Shown here in pieces: positions 55,500-64,000 of a stretch of DNA of 64,000 nt. The notes below the pieces were generated by a model. The model was not told where the DNA came from. It made no database searches and saw only the letters and a list, made by a program, of their open reading frames with translations. The position numbers were made by a program, and so were the translations under genes. Every line of letters begins with the position of its first letter. Within the stretch, counting starts at the first letter, position 1. The stretch covers positions 44,422,659 through 44,486,658 of the forward strand of contig CM049313.1 of assembly GCA_026874595.1 (NCBI GenBank), given 5' to 3'. The stretch is from Sipunculus nudus. Taxonomy: Eukaryota > Annelida > Sipuncula > Golfingiida > Sipunculidae.

Positions 55500-58400
55500 A
55501 TAAGACATAGAATATTGTTTGTTGAAACAGTTCATGAAGCTTGGCTTGGCCTTGTTCATGGTAACGACTGATCGGTAATCGCATGGCTCTTACTGCATAA
55601 ATCCATGCCTCGGTATCTTAAACAATCGCACCATAACCGAACATCTGATTGTCTTTACATCTTTGACGAATACAGTGGATATATGAAACATTCTGAAATG
55701 TGGCTTGGAGCCAGCCATTGCAGTAGTTCAAGAAAACATCAACAAACATATTAAATGAACATAGTCACTTTTCGCTATGTGTATTTTTGTTCTGCAATAA
55801 GTTCGTTAAATACTTAGAATTAAATATTCTTAGAGATAACCCCGTCCTAAAGGCCCATATTTAATATTTGTTTCGGTTTTGTGTTAATGAATATCTGTTT
55901 ACTGTAACAAATCGAGAAATATCTTCGTCTATTGGCATATATGCCACAAGTGGAAGATAGAAGGGTTGTGATGAAAAGTGTGGCTTAAAATGCATCTAAA
56001 ATCTTTTAAATGGAGTAGGCCCTTTAAACTGGACCTTTGATCCCAAAAATCAATAGGGTTCTTACTCAAGAGATGGGCCATGTATAAGTCACGTTAGAAA
56101 CCAATATGTCAATCCAAACTTGATATATCATTTTGAAATCAGTTTGGGGACAGGTGGCCTCTGACTTTTGAACTTAAGACTTAAAATCTTCCCCTATTAG
56201 CAGGTAAGCGATATGCTCCAAATTTAATTCTTGGGATGTAAAAATAATTTTTCTCTTTTAAATAAGTGGGTCCTATGACCTTGACCTTTGACCTCATGAG
56301 ATAAATATCAATACGTTTCTTGCCTTAATGATGGTCCATATTTAACTCCAGTTTGAGTGCCATGTCGATCAGATTTATCATCCAGAAACAAACTTGTGAA
56401 GGGACAGACGAACGGATAGACATAGCTAAGCTATAAACGGGTCAAACAGCCTCCAGTCACATGTAGAGTAAATGAGTTGATAGTAGAACTGAAGTCGAAA
56501 AGTTTCTCAATGGTACTGTGTTAATATACTTTTTTTAACAATTTCAAGAGAGCTGTTAAATGTTCCCTTCAACTGAGTTGCCATGGCAATAACCTCCTGA
56601 CCTGATACGTCACCACCTCCCCTACAGTACTTGACCGGGTTGCCAGGACACCAGCATAGACAGTCCTTCCCTACAAAGCCTTCCCCCGGGCATGTCGGCC
56701 TGGTTTTACAGTGAGCTGTGGAAAACAATCATAATTACCTGTTTTTTTTAATGACCTGATCTTTGTTATTTTCTTATTATCAGATAAACTGTTCACACGT
56801 TTTTTACCTTAAATTGTTTCGGTGATTCAGATTGATTCAAATTTCATAAAAATAAAATCTGCTTGTGATAGTAATAGTATCTGACTTTTTTGCAAAAATA
56901 TGCAAATATGTCTTGTTATTTTTTTAAATCTATGGCTAAATAGTGCCATCTTTGGTATAGTCTTATACCTGATTTCGAGACAATGTTTTGAATACAACGC
57001 AAAGCATGGAAATGAGTAATGAAACATGTTGAGTGTGACTAGGGCAAGTCCAGTCAGCTCAGAGATAACTTATTGTTGGGTGTTTATGCGTTTATGTTTT
57101 TGATGGAGATTATAAGATTCCTCTGAATCACTTTAAACGTTTAGTTACATCTAACTGTCATCACATTGTAAGATAAGATAGAAATACTATTTTTCTATAT
57201 GCACTGAAACAGGAAACTGAAATCAAGACCTATAAATAACAGGAGCATATATAACAAGTGACCCATGGGTCGTGACGCTCAGCTGAATTTGAGATGTATA
57301 CAGGTGATGCATGTATTAATTATTGATGTTATGATCTAGTAAAAAACACATTTGTTAAGGAGCCTTGAACAACTGGTAGAATGACTTCCAGAGTTCTCCA
57401 GATCATGTTTTTGGTCCATACTCATAAAATAGGGAACAGTAAGATTTTATTAGGAACTCCCCAGAAACTAGGTATAAGTTTCTTCGTCAAACTGCAATGA
57501 TTTGTGTCCATCTGACTTATAGGGTGCTCAAATCATGTTGTTCACACAGGTCACAGAATATAGGTCACAGTGACCTTATTTTGAATGTCATAGGAGACAT
57601 TACCATGACTTCCATTGATATTAGGAAAGACATTTCTAAAGCCAACAGGTAAGATGTGTGACCTGCCTGACTTTCTGGGTGCTCAAAGACAGGTTTTCTG
57701 CTCATAGCTCAGAGAATATAGGTCACAGTGACCTAATTTCCGGATTTAAAGGAGACGTGCCAAGGACCTCCATGGAAGTCATATTAAAAGGTTCTAGGTC
57801 TAACAGTAAAGTATGGTGCCATACCTGACAGTGTAGGTGCTAATAAGCATATATTGGGCCAGCTACTTGCAGAATAAAGATCAATATGACCTACTTTAAT
57901 GTTTCAAAGGAGATTTTGCCAGAACCTCATAGAATGTCTTGTTATAAGATTCTAGGCTTAACAGTTACAATTTGTGTCCTGTCTGCCTGTTTGGGCTTCA
58001 AAATCATGTTTCTGGCCAGTCGCTCGGATAATATAGGTCATGATGACCTAATTTCAGATTTGCCCAAGATTTTCCTGGTTATTACATTAGAAGATTCTAG
58101 GGCCAACGGGTTCAGTTTGTGCACATCTGGCTTCCAGGGTGCCCAAATAATTTTTCCCTATAGCTCACAGAATATAGGTCACAATGATCTTATATCATAT
58201 TTCCAAGAACCACGACCCTTAATGTCATATCGATGGCTTGTAAACCAAATGAATACAAGCTGTGTCTGGTATGACTCTCTGGGTGTTCAATTTGAGCATT
58301 TTGAGCCCATCTTACCTTCAGGTGCTTAAATCATATTTTTTTACTCCTATAGCTCCAAGAAAATAGGTCATGGTAAACTTTTTTCATCTTTCCAAGGACA

Positions 58401-61400
58401 TTTACCCCGGACCTCCCGGAATGGCACCTTAGAAGTTTCTAGGCAAATGGATACAATTTGTGCCCTGTGTGACTCTCTGCATGGGTGCTAAAAATCATGC
58501 ATTAGTTATTCAGATATTGGAGCTTTTGTGTCAAATTTTAATTATTCATGGGGTAATTTCTAGCCCTATAGCTCAAATAGGTGTACAGAAAGAAGTTTCT
58601 AGGTCCAGCAGTTACAATTTCTGCAACGTCTGACTCACTGGTTGCTCAAAATCATTTTTTGGTCCGTAGTTACCAAAATATAGGTCACCATGACCTAATT
58701 TCAGGTTTCAGATTTCAGATTTGCCTTTGACCTCTTTGAATGTACAATTAGAAGTTTCTAGGTCTTTCGGTTCCGTATTAACGTCCAAACTGCTTCATTT
58801 GAAGGGCTAAAACAGTGAAAAATGGGTAAAAAATTAAACGCGCCACTAGTCTTCAGGGGTTGATGAAACACTATTTGATCAAAATGTATGGAAATAACCA
58901 TTGTAAACAATGCATTATTTATTCAGATAATGGAGCTTTAGTATCAAATTTTAAATAATTCTGTGACAGTTACAGAAATTTTTCAAAGTGACCTAATATT
59001 ATTTTTCCAAGGAGGCGTTTATGGAAGTCTTTGAGTTTTCAGTTAGACGTTTCTAGGTCAAGCGGTTAAGATTTGTGCCCTGAAAACGGGCGGACAGATG
59101 CCCGACGGACAGACGGACGGAAGACAGACAAAGAGTGAACGCTATAGCTGAGCGGACTGAAGTCTATCTTGTGTTTTGTTTATCTGTGGATGTTTACTGT
59201 CATTAATATCCCATATACTCACTTTAACTAGCATTTAAAAAAAAGTCCAGGATATTATATTTTTAATGATATTTGACATATATTGTCTTAATACTTTGTG
59301 TTATTCATGTACTTTTAGTCTTGTAATGGGTTGTAAATGGCACAGAATCTGTCTATTTTATTGGCATAATACATAAATCTTATCTTTCGTCTCTACTTAC
59401 AGTTACATCCATACATCATGTTGGCCAGCTTGATGTCGCGGAACGACAGATCATGTCTGTTGCCGATCACGTGCTTTTTAAACTTGTCCTTTGTAACAAT
59501 AGTGGCCTTTCCATTCTTACTGAAATACTGGAGCAGTACACATGATCATCATAAATCTGGTTGACTACGGGTAAAGGTAGGTACATGTATTTTCACAGCC
59601 CTTGCTCCCGTGCCCGTGCGTGGCTCTCCGCTGGGAGAGAGCCCTAGTAAAAGGCGTTTGGAAACTTGAACCATTCCATTGGACAATTAAGCTATAGTAT
59701 CCTGGCTAAAACAAGTATCAGATTTAAGAATACAAACAAATCAAATGAGCTCAACAGATGAGGAGTAGATGCATGTCAAATGGAAATTACCGGATATGAT
59801 GAATCCTATAGATTGCTGATGCTAATAAAAAACTGATATTAATAAAACAAAGTATCCCTGTTAACTGAAAATCATACATTTTGATCTTTTGACCTCTAGT
59901 GTGACCTTCATCTTTGTGCCTATTGACGCAGTTAATTTTTTTTTGTAATTTAGTATTAATTATAGTTTTGTAAAAAAATAGATGACGTCACATTTCTTAA
60001 TTTGCATACTAGACTTTATCATGACATTTTCATCCATCCGACTGTACCGTGTACCTGTAATAGCGCATCAAGTAGTCAACATTATTAATCTCAAAGTAAA
60101 TCGCCCTTTATAGTCCTGTGACCTTGCAAAATAATTGGACCATTGGTATTAATAAATGACATTGGATATATAAGTGCCAAAATAATAATGATTAGGGACG
60201 TAGTCAGGATTGAGGGAGGGGGGAGGGGCCATGATCAGTAAAGGTCTAGAAATTCGAGAACCGGGAGGGGGGGAGGGGGGTTTATTATGTATGGGTATTA
60301 TGGAAACTAAGTGTTATATATATGTGTGTATTTGCATGTATATGAATATATATATATTATTAATATTACTTAACGTTATATATTTTAGTGTATGAAATAT
60401 AATTTTTTTTATTTTTAATTAAAAGCCACGGTTTTATTAAGGTTAATTACAGGTACATGGGGAGGGTATGGGAGGGGGTATCCCGATGTTCACAGAAAAT
60501 ATGTAGAGAGGTTCAATATTTAATACTGATATTTTTTTTAATTAGGATATCAAATTTCAATCGATTTCAACATGTTAAAGTCGATGGGGCAAAGGCGCAT
60601 TTACGTTTATAACTTGAAAAAAAATATTTTTTAAATGTAATGCTTGGAGTAAAATAACTGACATGTTGAAGTTTACGTTAAACTTTGCATTTTACCGAAG
60701 TCTGTGGTCTCGACAGCACAATAGACTCCTTAGAGCGCAGATCGCGAGTTCGATACCGGTATCACCAGAGGAGCCATGAGATTGTTTACGGTCTTCCCCA
60801 ACCAATTTCTGGTGCACTGCAGTTGTTCTGCCGCTGTTCATTGACATCTTCATTATCAACTTATGAATTTGAAATTAATAAACTACAGATAACTTAAATA
60901 AAATTGAATTGCTTTCCATTAAAATGAAATATGAAAATGAAAATTAATCACGAAATTGGGATTAGATAAAATGAGAAAGGTTACAGTATACAGCTACAGC
61001 AAGAGCCCCGTATGGTGTCATATAAACATGATAGTTAATGCTGAAAGTCTTACAGTTGTAATCGAGGCATCTTTTGAAATCGATTAGTTGTCAAGGAAAC
61101 TGCCTATTTCGGTACCCGCAACGTGACTGCTGCAAAAACACAAGGAGAGCACCATCTGGTGGCCAAAATTAATAGGCCATTGAAGTTCGTGCAGCGGTCA
61201 CAAGTGGAGCGATCAGATGAGCTTAATGTAACCCCAGCTTATGGAGCATAAATTCAGTCCCATAACCTGGAGGGTTTTACCTCCCAAAGCCTGCTTCTTA
61301 GGTTGTAGCCACCTAATATTCTTTGTCATTGGTGTAAAAGTAACCCTTTCCCAAAATCTTGGAGCCGTTATTACTACATAATCAGATATGATTTTCCGCC

Positions 61401-63735
61401 AAGTCGAAGACATGACTCATCACTCTATCCTTCATATGAATTCTACGTGCTGGCCATGAAGAACTCCTCAAGCTATTATGTGTAATTCAAAAGTCAGTTC
61501 GTTTTGTGTAATCCGTGAGGTAGACTGCATGTGTCGAAAACATACTCTTCTTATAATACGGTATAATACGGTAACATTTGGCCTAGTCATTTAAAAAGGT
61601 TACAAAAAATATAGTTCTATACGGACTCTGGGAATAAAAAAAATATGGTGGAAGATTTTAATTTTTTTTTCATTTACGAGTCGAGACAACATATTTTGGA
61701 TTTTGCAGCTTGTGAAAAATTAGTGTGTCTACTTCAATTCTTTAAATTGTGTATTTGGCCAACATAAAAATTTATCCCTTTCCCAAACAATTAACCTTTG
61801 TCAGAATGTGTGCAATAGCTTGATCCTCATTTGCAAAATAAGAATTGATCCACTAAGAAAAGGGGCGCGATACCGTAGAACATTTTTGGTATGGCCTAAT
61901 GTCCGTCGGGCATGATGTTGGCGTAATGATTAATAACAGCAGATTACTTACAAATCGTCCATAGTGCATGATGCTGGTGTAATCATAAGGCACGTTGTAT
62001 GTGTTGATCACGGCCCAGGAGTATTTATGAAAGTTGTGAAGCTTTCCGGGTTTGACGTTCTTCTCTATAACGGTCACGTATCTATCACGGTCAGGCCGAG
62101 ACTGTGTGTGCCAGAAGCCGATGGCATGGCCGATCTCGTGTATGATGGTACCCTTCTGTAATTTTGTTAAAGTAATTCAGATATAAATAAATATATTAAT
62201 AAATCATGTGTACCAAAAATAAATCATAATGGCAACGTGTTGAAAGTTCTATAAATTAAATGATTGAAATTATGATTCAAAGTACTTTTCTTACAATGCA
62301 GTTAAACAAAACACGTGCATACGTCATTTATTCACCAGTACTCATACCAAGTTGGTATTGTCACCTCATTGTGCTCTAAGTGTTAAACATGTGACCTATA
62401 ATATATTAAACTCACAAATTAAATATTTGTTGTTTTTTTTTTCAGAAATCTTATTGCTAGCGTATGAGCTCTTACGGATAATTCACGCTCTCTCATATAA
62501 GTATGCTGTACAGTATGTGTACAGACAACTCAGTTAATTGTTGCCCATGTTACGTTATATTGCCAAAACATTTGAACCCCGTCCTATGTTTATGTATTGC
62601 GCGCAATGGAATATGCTGTATTTGTATAGATTGTTTCCCCATAGAATCAGTAAATGCATTTAGTGTCTCCTGAAAACCAGCACATTTGACAACTTTTTTA
62701 TTTTTCTAATGGTACCCATGTTGTATAGTTTTAAAAATTTCATCATTTATTTATTTTAATATATTTATACAAGGTAACCTGTTCAGACAAGATTGCCAAT
62801 GATACACTCCATACATTCGTTTCATAACTCTTCCTATCTAATCACTGCTGTCTCCATTAGGTTGTGCACATTATCACCAACATGATCAGACAAGGAAGTC
62901 AGAAAGTAGCGAGTTGCATCGTCAATGTTTTGTGTAGCGCTATTTCGGAATCAGTGTATTATGGATAAATTAGAATTTCGGTGTAGTGCAGTAACATACT
63001 TCAACGAGGAACGCACTTTAAGGCGCTATGAGGATGCAAATATTTTCGTCATTTCTGATAACGCCTCATGGCCTACAAGTACTCTGTCACTTGGCATGAA
63101 CCAGACCAATCGCTTTTTTTATTCACTTTTTATTCACTCAGCATACTGGAAAATCCCTCCGCGTGTTTGTTGAATTTCAGAGCGCATGAATACAGGCATG
63201 GCTCGCAAGGGTTACTAGACGCAGCCAACTTGCATGCGATACACAAATCACTCGTTATCATTGAGACAGAATTTCATTTTGTGTTGTGAGTCCACATGTA
63301 TTCATTTGTATAAATTCATCATTCGTATCCTAATGTTCAGATTATGGGCCATTATTATTAGCCATTGAACCCACAATTAAAAAAAACGACAATGTGGGGG
63401 TTCGTTGCTGTTTTAGCCCCTTGAAATATAATGAACCTTATATACCGTGCGCTTAACATTCATACATGTATTCGTAATTCATGGAACCATTAGTTGCGGT
63501 GTTTTTATGAAAGAATACTGATTAAACCCACAATATTGATGCATTTGGGGTTAACAGTGTTCTATGATGGTTAGTATTCCCAGCATTGCAATGTCGTTGT
63601 CTCAACTGTAACTTGGAGAAAGTTGTTAAAACGTGACGTTTCACTGAATTAAATAAACATATACATACTGTTCTGCAACCAGCAGCTAGGGTTATGTTCT
63701 GTCGTCCGCCTATCATTCCCACATGGGCACTACAC
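53910..63735 (-). CDS. Astacin (M12A) metalloprotease with ShKT domain, gene B (5' end outside window)
   Basis: Spliced on the - strand from complement of 63669-63735, 61952-62155, 59401-59527, 56602-56715, 55231-55356 and 53910-53920. Exon lengths are identical to exons 4-9 of gene A, all splice sites are GT-AG and the frame is open throughout. The domains are those of gene A from the GGRQ strand on: HEIGHAIGFWHTQSRPDRD, SIMHY, Cys-rich module and ShKT. The amino-acid sequence differs from A at a modest number of sites (for example RDRYV for RDEYV, SWAV for SMAV, GRF for GQF, TRPTCPG for TRPACPG). Exons 1-3 would lie beyond position 64000. It is likely a functional secreted metalloprotease; expression is unknown. 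Confidence 0.9.
53921..55230 (-). other. Gene B intron 8
   Basis: 1.3 kb, aligned in inverted orientation with gene A 37325-38559. No exon or transposon distinguished. Confidence 0.7.
55231..55356 (-). CDS. Gene B exon 8: ShKT domain
   Basis: Encodes VCEDFRYYCLSMARDGYCTD, then RVYKKELLPRCKKSCGVC and SPDK. Six ShKT cysteines are conserved. Acceptor TTTGTAG, donor G|GTGCAT. A long (TA)n tract (55432-55498) lies about 75 bases upstream of it, at the same place as the shorter TA tract in gene A. Confidence 0.95.
55432..55498. repeat. (TA)n microsatellite upstream of B exon 8
   Basis: About 33 uninterrupted TA units, followed outward by the phrase TTGATAAGACATAGAA shared with gene A. The A tract at the equivalent exon-proximal site (37089-37125) is shorter and interrupted. 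Confidence 0.95.
55499..56601 (-). other. Gene B intron 7, distal part
   Basis: Inverted match of gene A 34771-35870, including the GGTCATGAGGTC / TGACCTTGACCTTTGACC phrases near 56275-56300. It lacks the 1.2-kb block found in A. Confidence 0.75.
56602..56715 (-). CDS. Gene B exon 7: Cys-rich module
   Basis: Encodes SHCKTRPTCPGEGFVGKDCL, then CWCPGNPVKYC and a Gly-rich end; nearly identical to A. The same donor ambiguity as in A applies (end at 56602 or at 56614). Confidence 0.88.
56716..59400 (-). other. Gene B intron 6 with AGGTCA-palindrome repeat
   Basis: Between about 57400 and 59140 it carries the same diverged ~150-bp repeat as intron 6 of A. Perfect AGGTCAnnnTGACCT palindromes are at 57562-57576, 57720-57734, 58035-58049 and 58682-58696. 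The 147-codon frame at 57886-58329 (+) crosses several repeat copies and is not credible. Confidence 0.85.
59401..59527 (-). CDS. Gene B exon 6: C-terminal half of catalytic domain
   Basis: Encodes YFSKNGKATIVTKDKFKKHV, then IGNRHDLSFRDIKLANMMYG and CN. Acceptor GCTCCAG, donor T|GTAAGT. Same length and phase as A exon 6. Confidence 0.96.
59528..61951 (-). other. Gene B intron 5
   Basis: 2.4 kb against 6.4 kb in A. It lacks the 56-bp array (only a spacer and a partial unit at 61890-61951) and lacks the LINE. G-rich runs at 60216-60280 match the C-run element of A. Sequence at 60700-60850 contains a B-box-like GAGTTCGATACC and an open stretch resembling A 29797-29883. Confidence 0.8.
61952..62155 (-). 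CDS. Gene B exon 5: zinc-binding site and Met-turn
   Basis: 68 codons, phase 0-0. It reads KGTIIHEIGHAIGFWHTQSR, then PDRDRYVTV, and ends SIMHYGRF. The donor is TTT|GTAAGT, stronger than GTGAGT in A. The Thr after the third zinc-binding His is shared with A. Confidence 0.97.
62156..63668 (-). other. Gene B intron 4
   Basis: 1.5 kb. Shared patches with A include AATACCAACTTGGTATG near 62345. It lacks the A-specific MITE. Two + strand frames of 82 and 73 codons (62925-63289) have no recognisable domain. Confidence 0.7.
63669..63735 (-). CDS. Gene B exon 4: CSAHVGMIGGRQ exon
   Basis: 67 bases, encoding CSAHVGMIGGRQNITLAAGC then RT. Acceptor ATTTTCAG, donor ACA|GTATGT. It is the most 5' exon of gene B inside the window. 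Confidence 0.95.
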
Positions 63736-64000
63736 CTGAAAATCATGACTCTGTTGGTCTAAGAAATTACAATGCAATCCCAAACGAAAGATAAGATAGG
63801 GCATGAAAACTTTAGAGCAGACATATACATATCACTCATTTTAATGTCGCTACTAAACAATCTTACGTGAATCTGCCAATCGAAAGCGTACTAAAATATG
63901 TCGTTTTTGTTTATTGGGGATACTGTTACAAGAAGCCTTCTTGGACAACCAGCATGGTTAATGCGGGGCTTCAGTTTTTATTGCCTACGCCTGGAGGATA
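63736..64000 (-). other. Gene B intron 3, cut by window edge
   Basis: Matches gene A intron 3 in inverted order (GATTGCATTGTAATTTCTTA against GCATTGTAATTTCTCAGAC), so the inverted duplication continues beyond the window. Confidence 0.75.

Noticed and set aside
57886-58329. 147-codon + strand frame
   Set aside because: It crosses several copies of the diverged intronic repeat of gene B, has no domain, and the matching repeats in gene A are not open in the same frame.

Overview
This is a eukaryotic, animal-type window: AT-rich, intron-rich, full of microsatellites, minisatellites and decayed transposons, and with no operons or bacterial signals. The only gene family I recognise is an astacin (M12A) zinc metalloprotease carrying a C-terminal Cys-rich module and ShKT (ShK-type) six-cysteine domains. 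With the CR1/L2-like LINE relics, the SINE- and MITE-like debris and repeats rich in AGGTCA half-sites, this suggests an invertebrate, probably a mollusc and perhaps a bivalve. That placement is inference.

Region 1-21.2 kb holds no gene I can support. It contains microsatellites, two adjacent minisatellites (24-bp and 34-bp units, 5.57-6.56 kb), several terminal-inverted-repeat elements (9.6, 11.3 and 16.55-18.8 kb), an LTR-like segment (11.8-12.4 kb), an antisense non-LTR reverse transcriptase relic (13.3-14.4 kb) and a diverged ~140-bp repeat full of TCAAGGTCA motifs (20.3-21.1 kb).

Region 21.3-38.6 kb, + strand: astacin gene A. I could build nine exons with consistent splice phases: prodomain, catalytic domain with HEIGHAIGFWH and the SIMHY Met-turn, Cys-rich module, ShKT domain and a short terminal exon, about 318 codons visible. 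The signal-peptide exon was not found. Region 53.9-64 kb, - strand: astacin gene B, a close paralogue in inverted orientation whose 5' part runs off the right edge. A and B are the arms of a large imperfect inverted duplication that includes introns and flanks (about 22.7-43.6 kb against 45.8-64 kb). The middle (46.9-52.5 kb, + strand) holds a third, partly decayed copy C: a broken catalytic exon, a Cys-rich exon and four ShKT exons, two frameshifted and two intact.

The most striking feature is a minisatellite of about 60 copies (25.40-28.78 kb) in intron 5 of gene A. Its ~56-bp unit is a copy of the exon 5/intron 5 boundary: the codons of the catalytic Met-turn plus the 5' splice site. Gene B has only about one and a fraction copies at the same place, so the array grew in A, or collapsed in B, after the duplication. 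Other A-only insertions (a LINE fragment at 30.84-31.73 kb, a MITE at 24.82-25.10 kb, a 1.2-kb block bracketed by TA tracts at 35.9-37.1 kb) are dated relative to the duplication in the same way. Intron 6 of both genes carries a diverged repeat with perfect AGGTCAnnnTGACCT palindromes, the estrogen-response-element consensus.
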